Positions 24,692-35,583 of a stretch of 64,000 nucleotides of DNA are shown piece by piece (position 1 is the stretch's first letter; each line of letters opens with the position of its first letter). This DNA comes from Winogradskyella epiphytica (GTDB taxonomy: Bacteria > Bacteroidota > Bacteroidia > Flavobacteriales > Flavobacteriaceae): positions 186,001 through 250,000 of the forward strand of contig NZ_QJTD01000001.1 of assembly GCF_003217215.1 (NCBI RefSeq), read 5' to 3'. The translations under genes and the position numbers were made by a program. The notes beneath the pieces were generated by a model, which worked only from the letters and a program-made list of their open reading frames with translations, was not told the origin of the DNA and did not search any database.

Positions 24692-25414
24692 TTACTTTTT
24701 GGTGCAAATTACTTGTTTGTCAAACTTTAGATTAACTCGTGCATAGTCATCTAAGATTTGATCTTCTAAAGCTTTTTGATAAAAGGCTTTAAAATTATTT
24801 ATCTTCTTTTCAAGGTTTTTTAAAGTTCCTACATGAACTGTAAAATCGCTTTTTCTTATTTTAAAATCAATGGTTTTATCGTCATTCTGACGTACTTCAA
24901 TGATATGTTTCTTTAAGAAGTCATCACTATCGACAGCTTTAGCAAATTCAAAGACTGTTTTTAGGTCATTTTTCTCAATATTACCAGTAACGAGCATCAC
25001 TCTTGCCGCATAATTATAGGACAAAGGCATAAACCCACCTTCATCGTCTATATAATATGACTCATTTGTGTTGACTCTTGCAATAGGTCGTTTTTGTTCA
25101 ATTTCAGCCGAAAGCTCACCGTTTACTGACATAAACACTTCCGCTGTCTTTATCATTGGATTAGATTTCAGGGCAGATTCTAATTCGTTCAAATCTATAA
25201 TATCTTTAGGGAGTTGTGAAACTGGTTCCTGATTTTGTATTAACAATTTACTAACATTGTCATCCGTGATAAATAGTTTGTTTTCACCTAAAAAAGTGAT
25301 TTTTGGTTCGCTCACTTTTCGAGTTTTATTTCTTTGATTTGAAAAAGCAAATAAAAAGCTCACCAAAACAACTAAACCTATGATTTTTATATAGTTCCAA
25401 TTAATTTTTGACAT
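24692..25414 (-). CDS. ftsQ: Cell division protein FtsQ/DivIB
   Basis: A 240-residue bitopic membrane protein: short cytoplasmic N-terminus, one transmembrane helix (about residues 9-25), then a periplasmic region. A POTRA-like segment (ISD/ITDDNVSKLLIQ to EVFMSVNGELSAEIEQKRPIARV) and the FtsQ beta domain with SYYIDDEGGFMPLS are present. It links early and late divisome proteins. Its start overlaps the end of murC by 14 bp. Sequence conservation in this family is low, so the call rests on domain pattern and position. Confidence 0.9.
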   Translation of the reverse strand: MSKINWNYIKIIGLVVLVSFLFAFSNQRNKTRKVSEPKITFLGENKLFITDDNVSKLLIQNQEPVSQLPKDIIDLNELESALKSNPMIKTAEVFMSVNGELSAEIEQKRPIARVNTNESYYIDDEGGFMPLSYNYAARVMLVTGNIEKNDLKTVFEFAKAVDSDDFLKKHIIEVRQNDDKTIDFKIRKSDFTVHVGTLKNLEKKINNFKAFYQKALEDQILDDYARVNLKFDKQVICTKK

Positions 25415-26753
25415 AAAACGCTTCTTTAATATGTTTTACTTCCTCTCCAATATCTCCCGCCCCAATTGTCAGAACAATTTGAGCCTCTGATTTCCTTATT
25501 TCTTGAATAATTTCTGTCTTTCGAACTAATTTTTTATTTGAATTATTAACCTTACTTAAAAGCCATTCTGAAGTCACGCCATCGATTGGTAATTCTCTTG
25601 CAGGGTAAATATCCAAGAGCATGAGTTCATCGAATTTAGATAGACTTTCAGCAAAAGCGTCTGCAAAATCTTTTGTTCTGCTAAACAGATGTGGTTGAAA
25701 AATAGCCAAGACTTTTTGATTTGGATACATTTCTCTCACCGCTTGATGCACCGCATTAATTTCTTCTGGGTGATGCGCATAATCATCTATAAAAACAAAA
25801 TCATCTGTTTTTATCTGATACGTAAACCTACGTTTTACTCCTCGGTATGTTTCTAAAGCTTTAGCAAGATCTTGATAAGAACAGCCATATTCTGCAGCCA
25901 TGGCAATTGCTATAATAGCATTAGACAGGTTATGTCTTCCCGGCAAACTAAATCTGAAGTCCTTATGTAATCCTTGAGGTGTTTTTACGTCAAACACATA
26001 ACTTCCATTATCTATTTTAATATTTTGCGCAGAATAGTCTGAATCATCTTCTACCCCATAGGTAATACCTTTTAACGGCAAACCATTCTTTATAAATAGC
26101 TTACCATGAGGTTTAATACCTTCTGAAAAATCTTTAAAAGATTTAACCAATTCTTCTGCACTGCCGTAAATATCTAAATGATCGGCATCCATTGAGGTGA
26201 TACAAGCCAAGTCTGGTGATAAGGTTAAAAACGAACGATCGAATTCATCGGCCTCTACAACAGTGACCTCGGTTCCATTTAAAATTAAATTTGAATTATA
26301 ATTTTCACTAATACCACCTAAAAATGCAGTTACAGGAACATGACACTCATTCATTAAATGACCTAAAATACTTGTTGTGGTCGTTTTTCCATGCGTCCCT
26401 GCAACAGCTAAACAAACCGTTTGTTTTGTGATTTCTCCTAAAACAGCAGAGCGTTTTAAAACTTTAAAATTCTGATCTTTAAAATAGCTGAACTCCGTGT
26501 GCTCCTTTGGAATTGCGGGCGTATATACCACAAGTGTATCCTCAGGATTCAAAAATAGGGATGGCACACAACTGATATCATCTTCAAAATGAATTGAAAT
26601 CCCCAATTCTTCTAGAGATCTTGTGATTTCAGTTGGCGTTTTATCATAACCACCTACTTGCTTACCGTTAGCCACGAAATAACGCGCAAGCGCACTCATC
26701 CCGATGCCACCGACACCAACAAAATAAACGTTATTTATTGCACCAAAATTCAT
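25401..26753 (-). CDS. murC: UDP-N-acetylmuramate--L-alanine ligase MurC
   Basis: MurC joins L-alanine to UDP-MurNAc with ATP, the first peptide step of peptidoglycan synthesis in the cytoplasm. The 450-residue protein shows the N-terminal nucleotide motif GVGGIGMSALAR, the Mur ligase P-loop GTHGKTTTTS, the acidic E-A-D-E-F-D-R-S-F segment, and the C-terminal DDYAHHPEEI typical of MurC. It starts on the base following the murG stop and overlaps ftsQ at its end. Confidence 0.97.
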   Translation of the reverse strand: MNFGAINNVYFVGVGGIGMSALARYFVANGKQVGGYDKTPTEITRSLEELGISIHFEDDISCVPSLFLNPEDTLVVYTPAIPKEHTEFSYFKDQNFKVLKRSAVLGEITKQTVCLAVAGTHGKTTTTSILGHLMNECHVPVTAFLGGISENYNSNLILNGTEVTVVEADEFDRSFLTLSPDLACITSMDADHLDIYGSAEELVKSFKDFSEGIKPHGKLFIKNGLPLKGITYGVEDDSDYSAQNIKIDNGSYVFDVKTPQGLHKDFRFSLPGRHNLSNAIIAIAMAAEYGCSYQDLAKALETYRGVKRRFTYQIKTDDFVFIDDYAHHPEEINAVHQAVREMYPNQKVLAIFQPHLFSRTKDFADAFAESLSKFDELMLLDIYPARELPIDGVTSEWLLSKVNNSNKKLVRKTEIIQEIRKSEAQIVLTIGAGDIGEEVKHIKEAFYVKN

Positions 26754-27857
26754 TTACTTTTTCAATAATTTTTCTACTTCATCAACAATATCACTTGTAG
26801 CATTCACAAGCGCTAAAGCCTCTATATTTTTGCTTAACTTATTTCTTTTTTCTTCGTTTGAAATCAATTCAGAGAACTCTTTTTGAAAATCAGCCTCCAA
26901 ATCATTTTCTCTAATTAAAATCGCTGCATCTTTATCTGCAACCGCTTTTGCGTTTTTCGTTTGATGGTCTTCAGCAACATTTGGTGATGGTATAAAAATC
27001 ACCGGTTTCCCTACAATGCACAATTCTGAAACCGAAATAGCACCTGCTCTTGAAATAATAATATCAGCCGCAGCATAAGCCAAATCCATTTGATTTAAAA
27101 AGGCATGAACCTGTACATTTTTCAGATCGCCATTACCCTTGTACTGATTATAGTATAATTTTCCACATTGCCAAATCACTTGAGTATTCTGATCTTCAAA
27201 AAATTCAAGGTTCGCGTCAATTAATTCATTAATGCGCTTTGCACCTAGACTTCCACCTAAAACCAACAGCGTTTTTTTACCATCCTCTAAGGCAAATGTC
27301 TTTTTCCCTTCATTCCGTTTTTGACTAACTTTAAGTAAATCTTTACGAATTGGATTTCCTGTTAATTTAAGTTTATGCTTAGGAAAGAACTTTTCCAAAC
27401 CTTCATAAGCGACACAAATGGTATTTACTTTTTTACCTAATAATTTATTTGTAATACCAGGAAACGAATTCTGTTCTTGTATTAAACTCGGAATATTTCG
27501 GGAGGTCGCTGCTTGTAATAATGGTCCACTTGCAAAGCCTCCTGTTCCAATAACTACATCTGGTTTAAAATTTTTAATAATCTTTTTAGAACGTATTAAA
27601 CTCGACATCAATTTAAAAGGGAATGCTAAATTCTTTAAAGTCAGTTTTCGCTGAATTCCCGAAATCCATAAGCCTTCAATTACATATCCTGCTTGTGGTA
27701 CTTTTTCCATTTCCATGCGATCTGAAGCTCCTACAAATAGAAATTTAGCATCAGGGTAGCGCGACTTTAACTCATCTGCAATCGCAACCGCAGGATAAAT
27801 ATGTCCTCCTGTACCACCTCCTGATAGGATAAATCGATATGTTTTGCTTTGTGTCAA
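26754..27857 (-). CDS. murG: UDP-N-acetylglucosamine transferase MurG
   Basis: MurG adds GlcNAc to lipid I to give lipid II on the inner face of the cytoplasmic membrane. The 367-residue GT-B protein has the glycine-rich loop [12 protein letters not shown] near residue 12, the second G loop [13 protein letters not shown], and the C-terminal donor site [18 protein letters not shown] with [10 protein letters not shown]. Its order between ftsW and murC and its tight spacing (15 bp after ftsW, 0 bp before murC) support one transcript. Confidence 0.97.
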   Translation of the reverse strand: MTQSKTYRFILSGGGTGGHIYPAVAIADELKSRYPDAKFLFVGASDRMEMEKVPQAGYVIEGLWISGIQRKLTLKNLAFPFKLMSSLIRSKKIIKNFKPDVVIGTGGFASGPLLQAATSRNIPSLIQEQNSFPGITNKLLGKKVNTICVAYEGLEKFFPKHKLKLTGNPIRKDLLKVSQKRNEGKKTFALEDGKKTLLVLGGSLGAKRINELIDANLEFFEDQNTQVIWQCGKLYYNQYKGNGDLKNVQVHAFLNQMDLAYAAADIIISRAGAISVSELCIVGKPVIFIPSPNVAEDHQTKNAKAVADKDAAILIRENDLEADFQKEFSELISNEEKRNKLSKNIEALALVNATSDIVDEVEKLLKK

Positions 27858-27872
27858 CTTCCTTATATTCTT

Positions 27873-29060
27873 TTAAATCGCTTCTCTTAAAACGTCTAAT
27901 GGGTTAACTTCCCCGTTTTCTTTTTCTTTAATTTCTTCTCGCTTTGCACTTACACTAAGAATAATTCCTAATGCAAGACAGGTCATCCAAATCGATGTTC
28001 CTCCACTACTAATTAAGGGTAAGGTTTGTCCGGTAACAGGAAATAATTCTACAGCTACACCCATATTTAATAATGCTTGAAACACAATTGGCAATCCAAC
28101 AGCAAGCACTAGTAATTTTCCAAAAATGGTATCTGATTTTTGGCTTACAATTACAATTCTGAATAGGAGCAACATATATAACAACAACAGAAAACCACCT
28201 CCTATTAAGCCATATTCCTCTATAATAATTGCAAAAATAAAATCTGATGAAGACTGTGGCAAGAAATTCTTCTGTATACTTTTTCCAGGACCTAAAGGTG
28301 CTATTCCCGTTGCGATGGCAATTTTTGCTTTTTCAATTTGATAGTCAGCTTCAGTATCCTCTCCATTTGTAAAGTTATCAATTCTACTCATCCAAGTATC
28401 CACCCTATTTGGCATAGCATCTGGAAAAGCCTTAGCGACCAAAATAAATATGGCCAAGGCTGCAAATCCGGCAAGCACCATCACTACTAAGTATCTTATA
28501 GGATAACCTCCAATAAAAGCCAACATCATTACCATAGTAAAAATGATAGCTGTTGTGGAAAAATTAGCCGGTAAAATTAAACTAAGCACCAAAAATACGG
28601 GCAACCACAGTGGTAGAATCGTCTCTTTAAACTTAACCTCTTGATCTTTTATTTTCGATAAGTATCGCGCAACATAAACCATAAGAACAACCGCTGCCAA
28701 GGTGGATGTCTGAAAGGACATACCAACTATAGGGATCTGTATCCACCGACTTGCATTTGCGCCATCAATAGTGGTCCCTTGTAACATCGTAACTACCAAC
28801 AAAACCAACACAACAGGAACAGCTATCATCGATATTCCGCGGAAATATTTATACGGTACTTTATGTATACCAAACATGATGACGAAGCCTAAAAACAAAT
28901 GCATAAAATGTTTTATAAAAAATGAAAACGTACTTGTACTACCGCTATTAGCTAAATTACTAGAAGCGCTATACACAGGTAAAAAAGAAAATATGGCCAA
29001 TAGGCCAACAATGGCCCAAATTGATCGATCTCCTTTTATTTGTTTAAATATATTTTGCAT
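27873..29060 (-). CDS. ftsW: Septal peptidoglycan polymerase FtsW
   Basis: A 395-residue SEDS family membrane protein with about ten transmembrane helices. The SEDS signatures are present: a W-x-x-R-I-D motif in WMSRIDNF, GPGKSIQKNFLPQSSSDFIFAIIIEE, and the C-terminal GQTLPLISSGGTS. FtsW polymerises lipid II at the septum together with FtsI, encoded in the same cluster. RodA is the main alternative, but the location in the dcw cluster between murD and murG favours FtsW. Confidence 0.95.
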   Translation of the reverse strand: MQNIFKQIKGDRSIWAIVGLLAIFSFLPVYSASSNLANSGSTSTFSFFIKHFMHLFLGFVIMFGIHKVPYKYFRGISMIAVPVVLVLLVVTMLQGTTIDGANASRWIQIPIVGMSFQTSTLAAVVLMVYVARYLSKIKDQEVKFKETILPLWLPVFLVLSLILPANFSTTAIIFTMVMMLAFIGGYPIRYLVVMVLAGFAALAIFILVAKAFPDAMPNRVDTWMSRIDNFTNGEDTEADYQIEKAKIAIATGIAPLGPGKSIQKNFLPQSSSDFIFAIIIEEYGLIGGGFLLLLYMLLLFRIVIVSQKSDTIFGKLLVLAVGLPIVFQALLNMGVAVELFPVTGQTLPLISSGGTSIWMTCLALGIILSVSAKREEIKEKENGEVNPLDVLREAI

Positions 29061-29104
29061 TTTCTATCTTAAACTTCTGCTTTTAATCACAGAACATCAT
29101 CTTA

Positions 29105-30442
29105 TTACAAATTACGAACCGCATCCTTAAATTGACGCCCTCTATCTTCATAGTTTTCAAATAAATCGAAACTAGCACAAGCAGGTGATAGCAACACATT
29201 ATCGCCAGCATTAGCCAGTTTGTATGCTATTTTTACAGCCTCACTCATATACTGAGTTTCAACAATCACATCAACCATATTGCTAAACGACTCCATAATC
29301 TTAGCATTATCAACACCTAAGCAGATAATCGCTTTTACTTTCTCGTTTACAAACGGAAACAACTCTTTATATTCATTTCCTTTATCAACTCCACCAACAA
29401 TCCAAACAGTAGGTGCATTCATACTCTCAAGAGCAAAGTAAGTTGCGTTAACATTTGTTGCCTTGGAATCGTTAATGTATTGCACCTTATTGATTTTTAA
29501 TACATTTTCCAAGCGGTGCTCTACACCTTGAAAATTCTCTAAACTTTCACGAATAGTTTGTTTTCTAATTTTAAGTAAGTGCGCTACAGTAGAAGCTGCC
29601 ATCGCGTTCTTAACGTTGTGTTTACCTTCTAATGCTAGATTATCTGTTGACATAGTTATTTTATTATTTCCTATTGTTATTACTATCTTGTTGTTTTCTA
29701 AATAAGCCCCTTCCTCTACAACTTTTGTTAGTGAAAAAGGCAATTTTTTGGATTGAATTTTATGCGTCTTCATGTATTCTACAATGACCTCATCATCGAC
29801 ATCATATATGAAATAATCCTCTTCCGTTTGATTTTCTACCACTCTAAATTTTGAAGCGATGTAGTTTTCAAACTTATGCTCGTAACGACCTAAATGATCT
29901 GGAGTAATATTGGTTATTACAGCGATATTTGGTTTAAAATCCACAATATCATCTAGCTGAAAACTACTCACCTCTAGTACATAATTTTCATGATTCTCAT
30001 TTAGAATTTGCTTCGCAAAACTGTCTCCAATATTTCCTGCTAATCCAACATCTAATTCTTGTTTTAAAAGATGATGAGTCAAGGTTGCTGTGGTTGTTTT
30101 ACCATTACTACCCGTGATAGCTACCAAAGTGGCCTCTGTATAATGTGAAGCAAACTCAATTTCTGAAACCACTTTTATCCCAGCTTCACGAATTTGCCTT
30201 ACCAAAGCCACTTTATTTGGAATACCAGGACTTTTCATGACAATGTCTGCATTTAGAATTTTTGATTCTGTATGCTGTTCATCTTCAAATTCAATCTCAT
30301 TATTTAAAAGAACGTCTTTATATTTATCTTTAATTTTTCCTTTATCAGATACAAAAACATCGTATCCTTTTGCTTTTCCTAAAAGCGCAGTTCCTACTCC
30401 ACTCTCTCCACCGCCTAATATGACTAATCTCTTGTTCGTCAT
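29105..30442 (-). CDS. murD: UDP-N-acetylmuramoyl-L-alanine--D-glutamate ligase MurD
   Basis: MurD adds D-glutamate to UDP-MurNAc-L-Ala. The 445-residue protein has an N-terminal Rossmann-like LGGGESGVGTALLGK, the ATP loop ITGSNGKTTTATL, VLEVSSFQLD, the Mur signature ITPDHLGRY, and NDSKATNVNATYFALES, a MurD-specific block. It sits between mraY (43 bp) and ftsW (44 bp) on the same strand. Confidence 0.97.
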   Translation of the reverse strand: MTNKRLVILGGGESGVGTALLGKAKGYDVFVSDKGKIKDKYKDVLLNNEIEFEDEQHTESKILNADIVMKSPGIPNKVALVRQIREAGIKVVSEIEFASHYTEATLVAITGSNGKTTTATLTHHLLKQELDVGLAGNIGDSFAKQILNENHENYVLEVSSFQLDDIVDFKPNIAVITNITPDHLGRYEHKFENYIASKFRVVENQTEEDYFIYDVDDEVIVEYMKTHKIQSKKLPFSLTKVVEEGAYLENNKIVITIGNNKITMSTDNLALEGKHNVKNAMAASTVAHLLKIRKQTIRESLENFQGVEHRLENVLKINKVQYINDSKATNVNATYFALESMNAPTVWIVGGVDKGNEYKELFPFVNEKVKAIICLGVDNAKIMESFSNMVDVIVETQYMSEAVKIAYKLANAGDNVLLSPACASFDLFENYEDRGRQFKDAVRNL

Positions 30443-30485
30443 TTCTTCTTTATAGTTTCCTCATCAACTTCGGTACACCAAATGG

Positions 30486-31727
30486 TTATCTGATTTTTAA
30501 AGTGACAATTGTTATAATTGCCAACAGAATTCCAACAATCCAAAAACGAGTTACAATCTTACTTTCGTGGTATCCCGACTTTTGATAATGGTGATGTAAA
30601 GGTGACATCTTAAAAATGCGTCGTCCTTCACCATATTTTTTTCTAGTATATTTAAAATAACTCACCTGCATGACCACTGATAAATTCTCGGCGAGGAAAA
30701 TTCCACATAGCACAGGAATTAACCACTCTTTCCGCACTGCAATTGCAATCACAGCAATAATTCCTCCTATAGTCAAACTCCCCGTATCTCCCATAAACAC
30801 TTGCGCTGGATAGGCATTATACCATAGAAAACCAATTAAAGCACCCACGAAAGCGGCTATATAGATAGTTATTTCTTCAACTTTTGGGATATACATAATA
30901 TTCAAGTATTCAGAAAAGATGATATTTCCTGAAACCCAAGCAAAAATCCCTAAGGTTAATACTATGATCGCAGAGGTTCCTGCTGCGAGACCATCAATTC
31001 CATCGGTGAGATTAGCACCATTTGAAACCGCCGTTATTATAAATATCGTTGCTAGAATAAACACAACCCATGCATATTTCCCTAAGCCTGGATCAATCCA
31101 TGTGATTAAACTTGAATAATCAAATTCATTTCCTTTTACAAATGGAATCGTCGTTTTCGTTGATTTCTCTTCAGCTTTAAACAAATTCGTAGCCTGAACA
31201 TCCGGGTTCTGAGCTCTAATTTCCTTTTGTTGTTCAATTGGCAACTTTTCCTTTATGGTAACATCTTGATGGAAGTACAAGGTTGCTCCGACAATAATTC
31301 CTAAGCCAATTTGACCTAGAACCTTAAAGCGACCTTTTAAACCTTCCTTATCATTTTTGAATTTTTTGATATAGTCATCGAGAAACCCAATTGCCCCCAT
31401 CCAAATTGTAGTTACTATAAGAAGGATGATGTAAATATTTTCAAGTTTCGCAAATAGAAGCACAGGGATTAATGTTGCCAATATGATGATGATACCCCCC
31501 ATTGTAGGCGTACCCGCTTTTTCAACCTGACCATCTAAGCCCAAATCTCTAATAGTTTCACCAACTTGTTGTTTCTGTAAAAACCGAATGATGCGCTTAC
31601 CGAAAATTGTTGATATCAACAACGACAATATTATAGCCACAGCTGCTCTAAAGGTTAAAAACCCAAAAAGAGAAGCTCCTGGTATTTTGAAGTGTTGTTC
31701 TAAATATTCGAATAAGTAATATAGCAT
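30486..31727 (-). CDS. mraY: Phospho-N-acetylmuramoyl-pentapeptide transferase MraY
   Basis: MraY moves phospho-MurNAc-pentapeptide onto undecaprenyl phosphate to make lipid I. The 413-residue polytopic protein has the family motifs [43 protein letters not shown] and the HHHYQKSG block. A hydrophilic insertion of about 50 residues (roughly 160-215) between transmembrane helices makes it longer than the 360-residue Escherichia coli protein, as is common in Bacteroidota. It lies 13 bp after murE. Confidence 0.97.
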   Translation of the reverse strand: MLYYLFEYLEQHFKIPGASLFGFLTFRAAVAIILSLLISTIFGKRIIRFLQKQQVGETIRDLGLDGQVEKAGTPTMGGIIIILATLIPVLLFAKLENIYIILLIVTTIWMGAIGFLDDYIKKFKNDKEGLKGRFKVLGQIGLGIIVGATLYFHQDVTIKEKLPIEQQKEIRAQNPDVQATNLFKAEEKSTKTTIPFVKGNEFDYSSLITWIDPGLGKYAWVVFILATIFIITAVSNGANLTDGIDGLAAGTSAIIVLTLGIFAWVSGNIIFSEYLNIMYIPKVEEITIYIAAFVGALIGFLWYNAYPAQVFMGDTGSLTIGGIIAVIAIAVRKEWLIPVLCGIFLAENLSVVMQVSYFKYTRKKYGEGRRIFKMSPLHHHYQKSGYHESKIVTRFWIVGILLAIITIVTLKIR

Positions 31728-31740
31728 TCTACGTCAGTGT

Positions 31741-33204
31741 TTATTTTTCCAATTGTTTTAAATAGTCTTGAACGATTTTATAATCATCAAAATCAAAGCG
31801 CTCTCCTTTAATTTCTTGATAGGTTTCGTGCCCTTTTCCAGCGATAAGTATTATATCATTAGGTCCGGCCATTTGACAAGCTGTTTTAATGGCTTGTTTT
31901 CTATCTGTTATTGATAATGTTTTCTTGAAATTTTGAGGCTCTACCCCTTTTTCCATATCCGCAATGATAACCTCTGGAACTTCATGCCTTGGGTTATCAC
32001 TGGTTAAAACCACCTTAGTGCTTAATGACGATGCGATATGTGCCATTTTTGGTCGTTTTGTTTTATCTCTATTTCCACCACAACCAACAACCGTTATCAA
32101 GTCTTCATTCTTAGTTCGGATATCATTAATAGTCTCCAAAACATTCTTTAAAGCATCAGGCGTATGTGCATAATCTACAATAGCCGTTACTCGTCCTTCT
32201 GATATAAAATATTGAAAGCGCCCTGCCACACTATCCAGCTCACTAATCAACCTTAGAATTTCAACTTTTTCTAAGCCTAGTAATTCAGCAGCGCCATAAA
32301 TGGCTAAAATATTATAAGCATTAAAACTTCCAATTAATCGCGTCCACAACTCACTATCATTCAGCTTTAACAACAAACCACTAAACTCATTTTCTAAAAT
32401 TTGAGCTCTATAATCGGCATAGCTCTTTAAAGCATAAGTATATTTTTTTGCAGATGTGTTTTGGAACATCACCAAACCATTTTTATCGTCAATGTTTGTC
32501 AATGCAAAAGCATCTTTAGGTAATTGGTCGAAAAACGTCTTTTTAACATCTCTATATTCGGCAAAAGACTCATGGTAATCTAAATGATCATGCGAAAGAT
32601 TCGTAAAAATCCCTCCAGCGAATTTTAAGCCTTCTGTTCTTCTTTGATGAATACCATGCGAGCTCACTTCCATAAAACAGAATTCCACACCCTCATCATT
32701 CATCAACTTTAAATATTTATTTATGGTTAAAGAATCTGGTGTTGTATGCATAGTTTTATACTCCACATTATCTACCATAATTTTAACCGTAGATAACAGA
32801 CCTACTTTAAACCCTGCTTTTTTAAATAACTGATAAAGCAAACTTGAAACCGTTGTTTTACCATTAGTTCCTGTTACGCCGACAAGCTTTAAATTTTCCG
32901 AAGGATGACCATAATAATTGGTCGCCATATAGGCCAATGCTTGATTAGAATTCTCAACTTCTATATAAGTAATTCCATCAACAAGAATTTCAGGTAGTGT
33001 TTCACAAACTACAGCAATCGCCCCGCTATCAATAGCTTTGCTAATAAAGTGGTGTCCATCAGTTAAAACACCTGTTATGGCCACGAACACATCATTGACT
33101 TTAATTTGACGTGAATCAAATTCAACTTTGTCAATAGTCACCGCTGTATTACCAACAACCGCATTAATTGTAACCTTATATAATATGTCTTTTAATAGCA
33201 TCAT
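31741..33204 (-). CDS. murE: UDP-MurNAc-tripeptide synthetase MurE
   Basis: MurE adds the third residue to the stem peptide. The 487-residue protein has VEFDSRQI in the uridine domain, the P-loop GVTGTNGKTTVSSL, and SHDHLDYH. The DNPRHE motif selects meso-diaminopimelate in this family, so an A1-gamma peptidoglycan is expected. ATGA overlap with the ftsI stop (33201-33204) suggests translational coupling; a second in-frame Met follows directly at 33201. Confidence 0.96.
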   Translation of the reverse strand: MMLLKDILYKVTINAVVGNTAVTIDKVEFDSRQIKVNDVFVAITGVLTDGHHFISKAIDSGAIAVVCETLPEILVDGITYIEVENSNQALAYMATNYYGHPSENLKLVGVTGTNGKTTVSSLLYQLFKKAGFKVGLLSTVKIMVDNVEYKTMHTTPDSLTINKYLKLMNDEGVEFCFMEVSSHGIHQRRTEGLKFAGGIFTNLSHDHLDYHESFAEYRDVKKTFFDQLPKDAFALTNIDDKNGLVMFQNTSAKKYTYALKSYADYRAQILENEFSGLLLKLNDSELWTRLIGSFNAYNILAIYGAAELLGLEKVEILRLISELDSVAGRFQYFISEGRVTAIVDYAHTPDALKNVLETINDIRTKNEDLITVVGCGGNRDKTKRPKMAHIASSLSTKVVLTSDNPRHEVPEVIIADMEKGVEPQNFKKTLSITDRKQAIKTACQMAGPNDIILIAGKGHETYQEIKGERFDFDDYKIVQDYLKQLEK

Positions 33205-35213
33205 GAGGCTTCTAAAACTATGGTTTGATTGGTTTGTAATTTTTTGTTTTTCTCTATTGATTGTCTTTTGACAATACCACTTCCGTTCAGTTTCACCTTA
33301 ACGTCTATTTGTAAATTTTCCAATAACGCAATCGCATCCATTGCTGGCATCCCAACAAGACTTGGCATAAGTGTTTTATATTTTTGAGCATTTGCATAAT
33401 AACTTTCAAATTCTTCCTTTACAGGCTTATTATCAAAATCGAGCTCATGCACTTCATGAATAATTGGCGTATCTGTATATATTTTTTGTGCAATTCTTTT
33501 GAATACCGGACCAGAAACATCCGCACCATAATAGCCTTTTTTAGTGCTTGGCTTATGAATAACAACTATGCAAGAATATTTAGGTTGATCTGCTGGAAAA
33601 TACCCTGCAAATGTGGACACGTATCTACGGTTATCTTTCCAGTCTTCCATCCAATACTCTGTCTGGGCTGTACCTGTTTTCCCTGCCATTGAGAAGTGTG
33701 GCGAATACAAACTACTACCAGTTCCTCTTACTACCACATTTTTCAGAATTTCCTGAACCTCTTTTAAGGTTTTATCCGAACAGATTTTATTATTGATTAT
33801 CTCCCTATCGAAAGATTCTATTGTCTTCTCAAATTCCTTTACCTCTTTTATAAATCGCGGCTTCACCATTACACCATTGTTTGCAACGGCATTATAAAAA
33901 GTTAAGGTTTGCAACGGTGTCATCCTTACATTATACCCATAGGCCATAGAAGGTAATGCATTTCTACTCCAAAGCTTATGACCAGGACCAGGAACAACAG
34001 GTTTTCCTTCACCAATAATTGACAGCCCAAGGGGCTCATCTAAATTCCAGCTCTTTAGTCGGTTTATAAATTTATCTGGGTTTTTAGCGTAATTATCATC
34101 TATAATGGTAGCTAAAGCTATATTGGAAGACACTTCAAAAGATCGAGCTACCGAAATTTCACCATAACCGCCATGCTTCGAATCAAAGATTGAGCGTCCG
34201 TAGAACACCTTTCTTCCTTTTTTCGTATCAATTACCGTAGACGTATCAACCACTCTATCTTCTAAGGCAGCCATTAAAGCCATTAGCTTAAACGTAGAAC
34301 CCGGCTCATGGGACTCTCCAACCGCGTAATTTAATTTTTCATAATAGGTATTCTTACTTGTTCTTCCCAAGTTTGATATCGCTCTTATCTCGCCAGTAGC
34401 TACTTCCATAACCACAACACAGCCATGCTCAGCCTCATACAATTCCAGTTGCTTAAGCAATGCATGATGTGCGATATCTTGAATATTTACATCTATAGTG
34501 GTATATACATCATACCCATCTTTTGGCTCTACCTGATCAAAATCTGCAATTGGCTTCCACTGTCCATTGCCAATTTTTTGTTTGAGCCGTTTCCCATTTG
34601 TACCTTGAAGATATTTCACCCCAAACGCACCATCAATTCCCGGACGCGTTACATTACCTTGCTCATCGGTTCGCTCATAACCAATTGTTCGCTCTGCTAC
34701 ACCACCCATAGGATGCTCTCTTCTTGTTTTCTGCTCTACAATTAAACCTCCTTTAATGGCACCAAGTTTCAATAAAGGAAAATTTCTCATGCGTATATAG
34801 TCCGAATAGCTAATATTCCTCGCCAACAGAAAATATCTATTTTTATTTTTTCGCGCTTTACGAATCACATTCTTATAATAGGAAGCTGGTTTTTCTTTGT
34901 ATACGGAAAGTGAATCTGCTAAAGCATCGATATTCTTTTCAAACACAGCATCTTTTGCTTGAATAGCATCAATTCTTATCGTGTATTTTGGAATTGAAGT
35001 AGCCAACAAACTCCCATCTGCCGAATATACATTACCGCGATTCGCTGGAATATCAAAATCCTTTACCGTTCGCTTTTCAGCAAGAGCCCTATAATCATCA
35101 CCATGCACAAACTGAATGCTCACCAGCTTGAACACCACAACCAATGCGAAGACAAACATGCAGCCTGCTACGAAGTACAATCTGTTCAATATGTTTTTTT
35201 CGGTTATTGCCAA
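33201..35213 (-). CDS. ftsI: Septal penicillin-binding protein FtsI with PASTA domain
   Basis: A 670-residue class B transpeptidase that crosslinks septal peptidoglycan. One N-terminal transmembrane helix (about 12-32) precedes the PBP dimerisation region (IPANRGNVYSADGSLLATS). The transpeptidase has GSTFK for the nucleophile, SSN, and KTGTAQ. The C-terminus (about 615-670) is a PASTA domain, beginning MPSLVGMPAMDAI, which Escherichia coli FtsI lacks. It overlaps murE by four bases and follows the ftsL-like gene by three. Confidence 0.96.
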   Translation of the reverse strand: MAITEKNILNRLYFVAGCMFVFALVVVFKLVSIQFVHGDDYRALAEKRTVKDFDIPANRGNVYSADGSLLATSIPKYTIRIDAIQAKDAVFEKNIDALADSLSVYKEKPASYYKNVIRKARKNKNRYFLLARNISYSDYIRMRNFPLLKLGAIKGGLIVEQKTRREHPMGGVAERTIGYERTDEQGNVTRPGIDGAFGVKYLQGTNGKRLKQKIGNGQWKPIADFDQVEPKDGYDVYTTIDVNIQDIAHHALLKQLELYEAEHGCVVVMEVATGEIRAISNLGRTSKNTYYEKLNYAVGESHEPGSTFKLMALMAALEDRVVDTSTVIDTKKGRKVFYGRSIFDSKHGGYGEISVARSFEVSSNIALATIIDDNYAKNPDKFINRLKSWNLDEPLGLSIIGEGKPVVPGPGHKLWSRNALPSMAYGYNVRMTPLQTLTFYNAVANNGVMVKPRFIKEVKEFEKTIESFDREIINNKICSDKTLKEVQEILKNVVVRGTGSSLYSPHFSMAGKTGTAQTEYWMEDWKDNRRYVSTFAGYFPADQPKYSCIVVIHKPSTKKGYYGADVSGPVFKRIAQKIYTDTPIIHEVHELDFDNKPVKEEFESYYANAQKYKTLMPSLVGMPAMDAIALLENLQIDVKVKLNGSGIVKRQSIEKNKKLQTNQTIVLEAS

Positions 35214-35216
35214 TGT

Positions 35217-35543
35217 TTATTTCTGGTTTGATTTTACTATTATTTTTGTTGGTGAATTTAAAGAAATTACTATTCCTTTTTCCTTGACTTCCCGCTCTAC
35301 AAAAGATTCTTTTTTGAGCTGCATTAATTCCCCTCTTTTATCTACAAATGCCGATCGTAATTCTTTAACCTCATTAGTCAATTTCGCAATTTCATATACC
35401 TTTTGATCAGCACTATGAGAGCTTGCAATCATTACAATAGCCAACACAGATATATAGATAATGACACCCCAATTCTTGAATGAATCATCACCGATTAAGA
35501 ACTTACCTTTTAATATGCTGTAGATATTTTTCTTCATCTTCAC
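35217..35543 (-). CDS. FtsL-like cell division protein
   Basis: A 108-residue bitopic protein with a short cytoplasmic N-terminus, one transmembrane helix (about 26-43) and a periplasmic coiled coil (about 50-85, EIAKLTNEVKELRSAF). The size, topology and place between rsmH and ftsI are those of FtsL, which forms a complex with FtsQ and FtsB. The sequence itself is poorly conserved, so context carries much of the call. Confidence 0.85.
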   Translation of the reverse strand: MKMKKNIYSILKGKFLIGDDSFKNWGVIIYISVLAIVMIASSHSADQKVYEIAKLTNEVKELRSAFVDKRGELMQLKKESFVEREVKEKGIVISLNSPTKIIVKSNQK

Positions 35544-35583
35544 ATTCCACTTAAGTAGAAATATTCTATTCCCTTAGGTCGAC